A DNA stretch of 64,000 bases from Nothopassalora personata (lineage: Eukaryota; Ascomycota; Dothideomycetes; Mycosphaerellales; Mycosphaerellaceae), in assembly GCA_033816765.1 (NCBI GenBank), contig CM066294.1, positions 2,046,001 to 2,110,000 of the forward strand, read 5' to 3'. Both the position numbers and the translations under genes were made by a program. Position 1 is the stretch's first letter, and each line of letters starts with the position of its first letter. The notes beneath the pieces are model-generated. The model saw only the letters and a list, made by a program, of their open reading frames with translations, did not search any database and had not been told where the DNA came from. Shown here piece by piece: positions 21,512 to 32,394 of this stretch.

Positions 21512-21851
21512 ATGCCGAACGCGAAGGTGTGTGCATATCGAGCAGTACGAGACAGAAGCTGACACAACAATGCAGAACTTCGGGCCATTTCGCCTGCTCG
21601 CCCTCCCAGTAGAGCTACAGCTGCGCATCTTCGAGTTCGCTGTCACCAAAGACTCGCCTGTGTGCATCAATATGGACGATTTCGCTCACACCCCAGCCGA
21701 TGATCCTCACTCCACTGCAGTACGATACAAATGGATACCCGCGCGGGAAGAAGGGCAACATTTGCCACCGCCCATCTGCCAGGCCAACCAAATCACCAAA
21801 GCGGATGCGATCAAGATGCTCCGCTGGGGTGAGACGAACACGTTCGAGTGA
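21512..21851 (+). CDS. Tandem F-box-like short gene, copy D (truncated, 96 aa)
   Basis: Exon 1 is again five codons (MPNAK, 21512-21526). The 49-nt intron (GTGTGT...GCTGAC...TGCAG) leads to exon 2 at 21576 with NFGPFRLLALPVELQLRIFE, the F-box-like block, and then PPICQANQITKADAIKMLRW. It stops at 21851 right after TNTFE, the point where copies B and C continue for 50-60 residues, so this copy is C-terminally truncated. No frameshift is needed up to the stop. F-box proteins recruit substrates to SCF ubiquitin ligases; whether this short family binds Skp1 is unknown. It could be a functional mini-protein or a fourth relic. Confidence 0.45.
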
Positions 21852-22003
21852 GAGAAGTTTTCTGGCTATACGAATGTGCATGAGATACGCGGACAAAAAG
21901 GCGAGTAAGTGAGAACGATTTGATGTGCAGCATTGTCATTAGTCACTACCTGTGGAGACACAAAGACTTGCCTTCATCTGGGACTTGATGGCTTTGAAGA
22001 AAC

Positions 22004-23821
22004 TTACTCCTCCGGATCGCGTCCTCCGCTCTCCCTGACAACCTCATCATAATGCTCATCCGTCTCTAAATCAAACGGCAACGGCTGCGTAATCGGCACC
22101 ATACTCGCACCAGCTTCCTCCAACTGCCTCAACCTCTCCGCCGTCGCCGGCCTCGCCCGGTTAATCGAGTATATCTTGACGCGATGGCAGCTGGATGTGA
22201 CGTGGAGGTCGAAGTTCCTGCAAGTTTCCGATCAGCTTGCGGCCTCGAACATTCCGTGACGCGGGATAGGGGGAGTCTAAAGGTGAGAGTTGTTGAAACT
22301 TACCACGCACTCCTCACATAAGTCGGCTGCGTATTCATCGCCTCATTCCACGTCCTGCAACAGAATTCCAGCCACCCCTCATACTCCACCGGTATATCGA
22401 CCCACCACGTTCTCCAGCCGTGGAAGTACTTCTTCGACAAGTTTTGGAAAGGGACTTCGTACCAGACGCTTCCGCCGTCGGCGCTGACCTCGACGCGTTC
22501 GGGCCAGGAGCCGCCGGTTCCGCCGGAGTATGCCCAGCCTGTGAGGTGTATCGAGCCGGAGTGAATGATTTGGTCCATGTCGATCGGGGTCATGATGGCG
22601 GAGGAGACGGGCATGTCTTGGATGCTGAAGCCGTTGGAGTATTGGACGTTTTGTTTGCCGATTTGGGGAGTGTAGTAGAGGTATTCCTGGAGTTGTCGTT
22701 GTTGTTAGCGACAAGTTCATTTCTGTGTTTGAAGGATGAAAGATGGGAGCATACCTTCTTCTGCACCGGCGCATGGCTGGGCCCCTTAATCACCCTGATC
22801 CTGTACAACCACTTACACGACCTAGCGCCAATGTACCCAGCAACAACAGCCCGAAGCGGGAACCCGTGGATTCTGGGCAGAGGTTCACCATTCATCTCCC
22901 ACGCCAACAAACACTCATCGAATTTCGCTTTCCTCCACGGAATGCTCACAGCATAATTGTAAACATGTCCTTTCTTGAAGTACGTGTCCGCACCATAGAA
23001 CTCCAGGTGAAGATCATTCCCCTCAGAAGTGTCTACGCCGCCGCAGAGTTCGATAATCACGTCTTTGACTGATACGCCACCCCATCGTGCGTTTCCAATG
23101 GCGCCTTCGCCCCAGGGGGCGTTGATGAGCTCATCGCCATCGCCCGGGTATTGGGAGATTTGCTCGATGCGGCGGGTTCCGGAGCATTGGAGGGCGATGA
23201 CTTTGGACTGCTTTTCGAGGCGTTTCAGATCTTCCATCTTGATGGTGCAAGGCTTCTTGACGAGGCCGTCGATTTCTAGTTCGAAGGCGTCTTCTTCGAG
23301 TTCGGGGATGCCGCCGTGGTTGCGGACGAAGAAGTCTGCGTTGGAGGTCATTTCGGTTTGGACGAGGCGGTCCTGGGAGAATTAGAAGGGAAGTCTGAAG
23401 TGATGAGTGTCTGTGGGCTTACTCGTGGCGGCTCGCCATTGTACGGGAATTGCAATACGTGAATCATGTCTGGTGATTTCTCTTTAAGGACATATTTCCA
23501 GCTAATGTCTGGGATGTCCTGTAGTGTGGGGCCGCAGGCGTAGTGGTACTGCTTCCATCGTACACCTTCCAGAACTGGGTTCGTCTTCGGCAATGGGACA
23601 AGCTGGAACTCTGGCGGCGATGGGAACTTGTACTTGGCCAGGACTTCTTCACATTGCTTCTTCTTCTCGGGGTACTTCTCCCATTCGATGTAGCCTTTCC
23701 AGCCGGGCTTCTCTTCCGCAAAGCAGACGTCCTTGACCTTGATTGGGAACTCATGGATGGAGCCAGATGTGCTGTCTGGGTCAGGATGCTGGAGACGCAT
23801 CTGATCCTGTGGCTGATGCAT
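22004..23821 (-). CDS. Sulfite-oxidase-family molybdopterin enzyme without cytochrome b5
   Basis: Four exons (23423-23821, 22755-23372, 22304-22686, 22004-22217) encode 537 residues. The introns are 50, 68 and 86 nt long, start GTAAGC, GTATGC and GTAAGT, and each restores frame. The molybdopterin domain holds FFVRNHGGIPEL, the catalytic-cysteine motif VIALQCSGTRR (Cys196) and GYIGARSCKWL. The Mo-co dimerisation domain follows in exon 3 (HLTGWAYSGGTGGSWPERVE; TWNEAMNTQPTYVRSAW). The family oxidises sulfite to sulfate. Unlike animal enzymes there is no heme domain. An N-terminal extension of about 130 residues (HEFPIKVKDVCF; GWKGYIEWEKYPEKKK) is unusual in length. No mitochondrial presequence is obvious. 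The end DPEE-TAA overlaps a possible donor, so one more exon cannot be ruled out. Confidence 0.88.
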
Positions 23822-24243
23822 GGCTAAGGAGATATCCTTGGCAGACAAGATGAAGCGAAAGAGAAGATGGTCGGGTCTATACTGACTGCCTATGGAATAC
23901 TCTTATCTATCGGTGATAGCCGACACAATCGTTTGAGATGCATACGAGCTATTTTGCAAGTTGCCTGCAAAATCAGCATACAACGTCACTGCTGTGTCAC
24001 CGTTTTCGTTCCATCGGAGCCAGCTGCGAAGACGATGCAAGATGCAGCGATCACACGGGTGTCTCCATCCAGTCATCTTGATCTAGGCCTGTCGTTGGTC
24101 ATGTATTGGTCATAATTGAGCATGAGATGATGTTTGTCGAGACCGGATCTTGGCACCGGCAAGCTTGACCTGGGGAGAACTTCCACCAACGATCCATCAC
24201 TTCGGTGCCCATCAGTTCTCACGCTGCATTGACTTCGCACGCC
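23822..24243. promoter_or_regulatory. Divergent promoter region
   Basis: About 420 bp separate the start codons of the molybdoenzyme (minus) and the mitochondrial protein (plus). I see no frame of interest or obvious TATA box. Confidence 0.45.
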
Positions 24244-24633
24244 ATGATACAAACATCGAGACGCATCGTCGCGGCAAGACGCGTTCGGTTCGCCCGCAAT
24301 GCTTCCACCGAAGCGGCAGCACAGCAATCTGCACCACCTCCTCCCGCGATACCCGCAGGCCCAGCGCAGCCATTGCAGCCGACAGTACGAACCTTGACAG
24401 CGGAGCAGCAACAGTACATTGAGATGGCGGAGACGAACAAGAAGCTGAGGACGCCGCCGAAAGGTGGGGATCGAGGATTGTACTTGACGGCGTTGGCGTT
24501 GCTGCTGTTCACGCCGCCGGTGTGCTACTTTTGGTGGCAGCACAGGGCAAAGCATATGGGGCAGAAGAAGGAAGACATGATCAAAGAGCTACAGGAGAAG
24601 AGGAAGGCGTTTAGGGAGGCGCATCAGTCATGA
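24244..24633 (+). CDS. Small mitochondrial single-pass membrane protein, unknown
   Basis: One exon encodes 129 residues from the ATG at 24244. The N-terminus MIQTSRRIVAARRVRFARNA is Arg-rich, Ser/Ala-rich and free of acidic residues, like a mitochondrial presequence. A Pro/Ala-rich linker and a short helix (LTAEQQQYIEMAETNKK) follow. One transmembrane segment (GLYLTALALLLFTPPVCYFW) comes next, and then a charged helical tail (GQKKEDMIKELQEKRKAF). This architecture suits an inner-membrane assembly factor or small respiratory subunit, but I do not recognise a specific family. Confidence 0.7.
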   Translation: MIQTSRRIVAARRVRFARNASTEAAAQQSAPPPPAIPAGPAQPLQPTVRTLTAEQQQYIEMAETNKKLRTPPKGGDRGLYLTALALLLFTPPVCYFWWQHRAKHMGQKKEDMIKELQEKRKAFREAHQS

Positions 24634-24902
24634 CCGAAGGAACTTTTCAGAGACGATCCCCATACCGAGTCTATATCGCTCAAAGAAAATGCTGGAGCAT
24701 ACTATCTACGAAAGTGGTTTTCTCCAGACAAGCGCACCTCGTTCCTATGGGCGTAGCTGTACCACAAGGAGTTCGCATTCAGCCCAAACTCTGAGATTTC
24801 GGTCATGACTGAAACGCGGCGAGCTTCGGGAGATTGCTCATGCCATCCGCGAGGATCTGGATCACTTATTCTGACCACTGACCACTCTCGCGACTCTCTC
24901 TC
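24634..24902. other. Intergenic, no gene seen
   Basis: This is the 3' flank of the mitochondrial protein gene; only random short frames are visible. Confidence 0.4.
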
Positions 24903-25460
24903 TCATTCACGTTGGCTCGGTTCCGGAGAATGTGATGGGCGGTGAGGCTCATACTTTGTCCAGAGTTCTGCCACAGTAGTGGGGTCGTTATGGGGAAGTA
25001 GCCCTTGAAGCCGGTGACTCTTTCTTGTTGTTCCGGACGTCCACCTCTGGCCACGACCTACGCCTCGGGCTATAGAGATCACGTCGGTGATACGCCGCTG
25101 GTAGTATTCGCTGGCGCAGATACCCGTCAAGTTGTTGAGGAACTTCTTGTTCGGTGAGACATAGAGGATGTTGAGTGGGCCCTGGGGTGGTATCATCACC
25201 TCGGCTGAACTTGAAACGTCACCTGCTGACGAGCATGTCTTCTACGAACTGCTCGCACTTCTTTGGCAATACTGTACAGAGGTCCATCCGGTCGGCGAAT
25301 GCGAGGTGCTGGCCGATGTTGAGCAGAACTTCGGTCAAGAGATGCTCGTACAGGTACTCGTCGCCGGTAGGGTGGTCGTCGACGGTCTCGCCATGGCTTG
25401 TGGTGGTCGACGGAGTTGTGAAGTGGTGATGATGGTAGAGGCAAGAGCGCAGCTTTTGGA
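24903..25460 (-). pseudogene. F-box gene relic, upstream copy (N-terminal part only)
   Basis: On the minus strand at about 25232-25358 the sequence reads LLTEVLLNIGQHLAFADRMD and then CTVLPKKCEQFVEDML, an F-box-like block. After a stop and frame change a second piece reads LNILYVSPNKKFLNNLTGIC. The same two blocks in the same order occur at 27.9-28.17 kb (VLPAEIMSIIGCYLDFSDRL; STLHVSPTRSSF). Only the N-terminal third is present here, so this is a partial duplicate of the larger relic beside it. Confidence 0.55.
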
Positions 25461-25957
25461 AAGTGTGGAAGCAGAATGGTCACCTACTGTCATGGAAAAA
25501 GATTGCTTGCACTCACTCGTGCACTTCAAAAGTCTCAACGCATGTGCGAAAGGGTCGTTCACTGGCGGCAAGGCATAGCGGGGATGAGCACGGTGGTCGG
25601 AAGAAAATCAACGTCGCACGACACGCATACCATACTGACTACTACGACATTCTCACAGCCCGAGGCTTATGAAACCTTGCCCAATCGTGTGCTCGGCCGC
25701 TCTGGTCACACAATTTGTCGCGGGGGCCATCGACTGAAGAGAGACTATGGCGTGGACTGATTACGTACACTCATCGCTCAGAAAGTCTAGTGACTACCTG
25801 CCACACCAACAGCACCTACACAGGCTACTGGGCCGAAGATTTCTCAGGATACTGAAGTTCGGCGGACTCTACCTAAGACCGACCGATCTCAAGACACTCC
25901 CCGAGCTGCTACACCCCCCGAGCCCTTTGATGTGTTCTGCTCAAACCATGCTCTATT
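25461..25957. other. Intergenic between two F-box relics
   Basis: There are no recognisable coding blocks. This may contain eroded C-terminal sequence of the upstream copy or promoter remains. Confidence 0.35.
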
Positions 25958-28172
25958 CTACAGAGATTGAGATGCGCTTCGCATCAAGACTTGGCCGAAG
26001 TCCCAGCCTTCATCCTCCGGGACTATCTCGAGCTCTTCGGCCAGCTCGTCAAAGTCTTGAACGAGAACCTCGCACTTGGGAAAGGCGTATGTATGTCGGT
26101 ACTCCTCACCCTTGCACTCACACTCATCGTCAGGTTGCTCAGCACAACGATAGAGGCTCCACTCGAAAGTCTTCATGTCAGGCAGTACGAGACTCAGCAG
26201 TGACGTGAATGTAGCCTTCACGTCGCCTGCACTTGTTTCCTTCCCAGTAGAGGCAGGATATCGCTTATGCTAACCTTGAGTAGTGTACTCGCGTGGCGAG
26301 CCAAGAAGTCTTTCAGGAGAGCCGAGTCGACTATGCTGGGCTCCTCTTCCAGTGGGCCTCGTAATGCGAGATTGCGAAGCCACGGAAACTTGCCGTGTCG
26401 CAGGAAATGGCCGATCACTTTGCAGCCATGGCTTTCGTCGTCAAATTCGGCTCCGTGAGACAATCCAGTGCAGATCTCGAGCTCTTGCAGACAAAAGGTC
26501 ATTTGTGTTGGATGTGGTGAGCAATGGATTCAGTCGATGTTTCATTGACATGCGAGGCTAGAAGTGGACAATAGCGTGAAAAGTGGGTCCAACGTGCACA
26601 GCATTACTAATCCGCTTCGTGATCACATGCTCGAATTCGATGCAAATGTGACATTCCCTTCCACATCTCCAGTCATTCCGAAACAGCACCATTTCTTTGG
26701 TAAGAAGCACTTACTGAAGTTCCCAGTTGCCTTCCACCAGCTCGACATCCAACTCTGCTCCCAATTCGTCCAGTACTGAGCGGTGAAGCCAGGCCCCATC
26801 ATGGCAACGATATTGCTCGCAAGTCCTGTCACATTCATCCTCACCTTGCTGCGTACAGGGACCATCTCTATGCTTATCACGGCGATACACCTTCATGACC
26901 ACGGGGAAACCTCTGCTCATCTTGCCTCTAGCCAAGTTGAAGACCAATTTCACGGTCTCAGAGATGTCTTCGTTTTTTTTTGGAGCCGTCAGAGAAAAGC
27001 ATGCCTGTGATTTCCACTTTGCGGACATCTGGATGATTGGACAGCAAATTTTTGGATAGATTCGCGTCCAGCCGTCCCGGCATATCTTGGTCTCCGTAGA
27101 GCCGCATGGTGGTGAGTTTGGTGAGTTGCCCGCGATGAAGCAGAAATTGTTGAGGGATAGAGTGCTGACCTGGCCGTGAGACCGAGTGCGAGTATGGGAG
27201 GCTATGATCGTGCAGCATGAGCTCCTTGAGTCCAGTTGGTGTTGATGCGATAATGTGTCATGCAACGTCACTGGTGCGTCTGTCGTCCCCTGCTATGGGC
27301 GTGATCGTGAGCTTTTCCACCTTGCGTCAGATCGGTGCTAAGATCGCCATATTGAAATAATTGCTGCGGTAAAGCTCTAATAGGAGCTGCCTGATCCACC
27401 CGCGATTCCATAGTCAAGTTTCAGGACTGAGACCGACGTTTCGAAGCGCTGCCAAGAATACGCTGATGCTTACACAGTCGTTAAAGGAGCCGCAGGCACG
27501 AACTGCAGCGCGGCTTGCTGTGTCCTGTCCCACGGTATGTCGACCGCTTTGACGCGGCTCGTAAGCGTGTTTGTCACTGCACCATAGGGAAGAAGTATGC
27601 AGTGCGGTCGATGTGGTCTCCTTACTGATAGTGATAGCGTTGAGTTGTCGAAGCTGCTCGAGTCCAGTTCGCAGAATGCGAAGCGTCCTTCCAGGCTTCT
27701 GCCCTTCGAGTAGATCATGATCAGTGACAAGATGGCGATAGATGCAGAAGCTTCCTGAAGACGGCATCGTCACTTGCATCTTCTCCCTTTGATCGTAGCC
27801 ACCGGTTGTACTCCTTGGCCGATTGGATGCGGTATGTGCCCTGCGCAGTGGGGAGCCTTCTTGCCACGAAGAGGACGTGGAGCACATGCGGCGCGCATAC
27901 CCGCTGCGGCAGATTTCCTCGAAGTTTCAAAATGAGCTTCTTGTCGGCGAGACATGGAGAGTGCTCATTTCGTTCTTGAGGGTCGTCAGTGACAGAATGT
28001 AAGACACGGACGGTCTGAGTACCTTCAACATTTCCACCACCACTTCTCGCTGTCTCTTTGGAAGGGCTAGTCGAAGCTTCAACCTGTCAGAAAAGTCGAG
28101 GTAGCAGCCTATAATGCTCATAATTTCCGCCGGCAAGACTTCGCAGAGATAGACATTGCCCGGTTTGAGCAC
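25958..28172 (-). pseudogene. F-box / leucine-rich-type gene relic
   Basis: Reading on the minus strand from 28172 downwards, an F-box-like block (LPAEIMSIIGCYLDFSDRLK) has no ATG in frame: the codon at the frame start is GTG, and TAA lies just upstream. It is followed in changing frames by LRILRTGLEQLRQLNAITIS, TGLKELMLHDHSLPY, LTKLTTMRLYGDQDMPG, LLSNHPDVRKVEITGMLF, FPWLRNLALRGPLEEEP, LKDFLARHASTLLKVSIS and a final acidic block ending at 25958 (ELEIVPEDEGWDFGQVL). The repeated L-x-x-L patterns fit a leucine-rich C-terminal domain. At least four frame changes or stops separate the blocks and few have good splice sites, so I call it a pseudogene. A multi-intron gene with some unrecognised introns is the alternative. 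Confidence 0.55.
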
Positions 28173-28242
28173 GTCTTACTGGGGCGGCCGTTATTTTGAT
28201 GTTGTCCGATGTTGTAGATGTCGTGATGACTATATTTATCAG

Positions 28243-29044
28243 ATGTTAAGTGCGAACGAAATCTCAGCAACTTCCATTCCGAAAAAAAAGCGGTCGAGTG
28301 CTCCTACGCCAGTTTCCCCAGCCTCTTCATCATCACCGACTCCTCGCGCAGGCTCTCTCGCTTTAGTCAAGACCGAAAAAGCTCTCCAGGATCCGACTAA
28401 CATCACTATTTTGGAGCTCACAAGGGACAAACCAAACTGGATCTGGCAGAAGATCGCAGATGAGGTATGTCGCCGAACACCGTGGCGTCAGATGGTGCCC
28501 GACTTGGACTGCTGTGAGAGTAAGGTCTAAGCTTGGCGCTTGGCTAACGGGACCCCAACAAGGTCAATCGCAAGCACAAACCGGATAATGTGATCTTGGC
28601 AAACTCTTGCTCTCAAACTATATGACCGCACTGCCGATGCGTTCTCTGCGCTCTTCTCAGAAGAGCTTGGAGCATTGCGTGGTGATAGCCAGAACATCAA
28701 ACCGGAGAAAGCCGTGACGCCGATGCAACTTGCTAAGCTCGTGCAGGAAGCTACAGCAATGGTCGATGACCGGGGCACACACTGGCACGGCGTTGCAGAG
28801 TTTGTTGACATGCGCCTTCTGACCGCCAGTGAACACTTGACTCCGGCGGATGGTGAGAGGATCGCGGAAAGAGAGTCCCGATGCTCGCTACAATATGATC
28901 ATCGCGGCGGTCGTTGCTGCGTGCGACGATGAGTATTGGCAGGACGTTGCGTATCTTGTGAATTTCCAGTTGGAGACCGTGCGTGATGGTAATTTGAGCG
29001 CCGACGAGGCAAAGAAGATTCCGTCTAATAAGGGCGAGACGTGA
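28243..29044 (+). pseudogene. Frameshifted gene of unknown function (SANT-like N-terminal signature)
   Basis: The ATG at 28243 opens a basic/Ser-rich leader with an A8 run, then LELTRDKPNWIWQKIADE. A 96-nt intron (GTATGT...GCTAAC...CAACAAG) joins this to VNRKHKPDNV. One extra base near 28594 breaks the frame before WQTLALKLYDRTADAFSALF. A long helical block (KAVTPMQLAKLVQEATAMVD; WHGVAEFVDMRLL) follows. A second shift near 28876 precedes PDARYNMIIAAVVAACDDEY, and the end is at 29044. The W-x-x-I-A-x-E-V pattern recalls SANT/Myb-like domains, but that is weak. Two single-base shifts could also be assembly errors. Confidence 0.55.
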
Positions 29045-29267
29045 GAGAAGAGCTGCTGCGTGGAAAGTGAGCTGTGTATTTAATGACTATCACCCCCTTC
29101 ATCAAATCGTGACATCGTATACCTCGTCTTGCTTCGTCACGCTCGTAATACACCTTCGTCGTAACGCTCGAACGCTCGCGGCTTGTGACAAGCAGTATGA
29201 AAGAGTTGAGATCCCGTAAACGCCATCGCTGAGCTCGCATGAATCGGTCGTCTCTCATTCCCCCTTA

Positions 29268-30952
29268 TCATCGTAAACGGGACAAGCCGGCCCAAGTCTC
29301 CATAAACATTCTTGAATCTGTCAATACTGTCAGCACTCTATCTGCCAGATGAAGATGAGGGGCAATGTCGTACCTTCATCACTTGTGAATGGCAGAAAGT
29401 ATCCCACCCTATTCTGCGGCGGTTGATACTTCGAAATGAACACAAATGGCGGCGGCTTAATAGCAGCTATGTGGACCGGGCGTCCTGGAGCATACTCGCA
29501 ATGATCAGCATCGTGCTTATACTTCGTGACGAAAGCCGTCCAGATTGGTACATCGCGCCTTGGACCTCGCAATGGACTGGCTTCTAGTCGGACAACACCG
29601 CTTCCTCTGTCCCGGAATAAGCGAAGAGCATGAAGCATTTCGCCATGCTGGATCTGTCCCGCGAATAAGCACTTCTCACCAGTTTCGTCGTTCTCTAGCT
29701 CAAAGTCGTCCTCGAGGCTGTCAGAGTCGACGCCACGCTCATCTTGGCGCTTCATCGCCACGAAGGTGTTGTAGAACAGGACCATGCGTTCATGAAATAT
29801 GAAGTTGAGGCGCGCCCAGGGTGCATATCTTCCATCACCTCGGCGAGCACGGCACAGTTGTAGGCATGAGCCATTTCTGATAACCTTGAGGTTCGTCAAT
29901 GGCGTACAGAAGTGCAGCTGGTTGCCTGCTCGATCCTTGGTCATAATAAGGATCCTGGCTCGAAGATCGGATGGCCTCCAGCAGAGTCGTACGACGAGCC
30001 GCTCTTCATCAAATGTGACCTGCATTGCGCGCTGAAAGCCATCACGAACGAGGTTCTGTAGCGCGGCTGAGTCGGGAGGGCCAAAACAAGCGGATCGATC
30101 CTCAAGCTGGAGACCAGATTTGTAAGCGGTGAGAGGACTGGATCCGTCAAAGACCTTCTGAGCCCAATGGAGCAGACGCTCCGGCGGTGGTGGAGGATAC
30201 ATCCCGTCACTGGAGTAAGACGTCTGACTCGAGAACATGCTTTCAGAGGAGCCCGAAGTGAAGGTAGGAGACGCTGGCATTTGCAGCGGCGGCTCTGGGA
30301 CCGCAATCGGCGGACGATCGAGCTCCTCCCACATATCCCAATCGTCCGAAAGAACAGTGGTCGTGCTGGGAGTATCCATTCGAGGATAAGGAGGGCGAAT
30401 AGGTCGCTGTGGCCTTGGTGTGTTGGCTCCCGACATTGGGGTAGGATCTGCTCTAGGAGGTGCGTTCTGCTGTGCTCGTGACAATTCGATGAGATCTTCC
30501 TTCAGATCTCTCAGCTTGGATGGTCGTCGTCCTTCCAGTACTTTGATCTGGTACTCCAGGAAGTCGCGGTACCACTCTAGTCGTTCCTGTAGCTTGAATC
30601 CTTCTTCTACGTCAAAGCGGTGCTGTAGGTCTTCCCATATCATGTGAGACGGCCTGTCGCGAGATCTAGCAAACATGCCAAAAATCTCATTGAGTGTCGC
30701 CCGTAGACTCCGAAAGAGCAAAGCAAGGTCTTTGTCGATCCTGTAGTAGCTTGGCCCATATTGGCGTGCGTTGTCTTCGCTGCATATTGATCGCAGTACT
30801 GAGCTGATAGCAAAGAGCTCACTAACGTAGGCAGTGATCTTGGTCGCTTCCCGCGGTAAGTCTTCCTTGAACTTATGAAGCCCGCTGGCGGCATCCTCAA
30901 CTTGATCTGCGGACCTAAGCAACGCACGCGTACGGTCATCTATATCTGCCAT
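29268..30952 (-). CDS. Conserved fungal protein of unknown function
   Basis: Two exons (29374-30952 and 29268-29317) encode 542 residues. The 56-nt intron starts GTACGA, has a GCTGAC branch site and ends TTGACAG; without it the frame would stop early with a hydrophobic tail. The last exon adds SRMFMETWAGLSRLR. The N-terminal 160 residues are helical (ADQVEDAASGLHKFKEDLPR; ELFAISSVLRSI), with YGPSYYRIDKDLALLFRSL. A Pro-rich linker (residues 165-270) follows. The C-terminal half is beta-rich (ARILIMTKDRAGNQLHFCTP; ARLNFIFHERMVLFYNTFVA) and looks like a PH-like or similar domain. I recall homologous layouts in other ascomycetes, all uncharacterised. It has no membrane segment or signal peptide. 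Confidence 0.8.
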
Positions 30953-32394
30953 GCTATTCGCTGCCCACAGCTCGCCAGCGCTTATGACTCGAGACTAGTC
31001 ACATCAGTTAGCGATTCTCATTGGCCACCCACGCCCTGAAGTGCCTCGAGCGGATGTTGAAGTTGGATGCCTTGCTGCGTGGGATATGGCACAGCCTGGA
31101 CAGTCATTCACCTACGATTTGAAACTTTGCACTCTGGGTTTGGGTCCTTCGCGGGTGCGACATGTATGTGCCGCCGGTACGCGTGAGCTGTTTGGCCAGC
31201 GCACCTTCGAGTGGGGCCATTGTTCACCGGTCGTGAGCACAAGTTTCAGCTGATGGAAACATCATCGCAAGCACAACGTGAAAGACGAACATCTTCATGT
31301 CGATTGCTTGACAGAAGTCAATCCCGGATGCCGACAGGAAAATCCTTGTTCGATGTTGTTTGTCTCAACGCGTGCTTCGAAGTGCCGCCAAGACATTGAG
31401 CCGTCGCACAGGTGATTTTTGGAGCTCGAAAGACGGTCTTCTTAGCATATGAACAGTATTGTTGCTTCAACTCCCATGACATCGGATCGATGCTCTGCAG
31501 CAACATCAGCTATAGCGGCATCAACATCGACTTGCCAGCTTGCAGTGGTCGATCAGTCGGGTCCACGCCGCCATGATGGCACTCTGCAGGTCCAACGCTC
31601 TACTCGAGTCATCGTCGAACAGTTGGTCAAGGAGTCAGAGGCGATGACTGTGCTCACGAGTCGTGACGCCGTCGATGCAACGATGCAATCGAAGTTATCG
31701 CAGGATCGAAGCATGGCGTTACCACCATGTGGACGCTGCAAACTGTCGGAAAAGCAGATTAGAGAGGAGATGAAGTCGAAAGAAAATCTAAAACAGGAAT
31801 ACGCGCCGACTTCGCCACAATGGACAACCTGAGGCAGGAGCGAAAGCGACTGCTGTAAGGTAAACATCGCTTGCGCAACTCGCAATCCTGCTTTCGTGGA
31901 TCATGAAGCAACGGCACCAACAGCATTGAGCCCTAGCCTCCGATTGGCAGTAAGACGGAGCAGCATTCAGCGACACATCCACCTGAAGCCTTCACCAAAC
32001 AGCCCCAGCTAGCCAGGTAAGACAAGAATCGATCGGATCATGCATGGAAAAAATATTTGCTTTGTGCCTGCAGCCAAAGCTGACCACAGGCAATTCATTC
32101 CAAGAAACAGCTACAGTGAGCTGCTAGCAATACCAAGAGACTGCACAATAGGGTATCTCAAGCTCATATCCTCGAAGAACGCCTGCTCGATAACGCGGGT
32201 CATGGGCAGTTCTTCTCATGACCTTGACCGATACCACCACAACACCATAACCGTGAAACGCCGTTCCTATGCTACCATGCCCATCGCGTTATCCTGTTGT
32301 TAAGGATACAGAAGAGAAGGAAAGAAGCCGTTGATGATCGTCGAGAGCGGTGCCAATCTGAAGAGGAAAGGGCCGTATCCAAGGAATCAAGAGT
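30953..32394. other. Intergenic region with one possible coiled-coil gene piece
   Basis: On the plus strand 31449-31832 is open and includes STRVIVEQLVKESEAM and LSEKQIREEMKSKENLK. A second frame immediately after reads MDNLRQERKRLL. This looks like an eroded coiled-coil coding region. An overlapping minus frame (31553-31885) is equally open, so I do not call a gene. The rest shows nothing. Confidence 0.3.
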
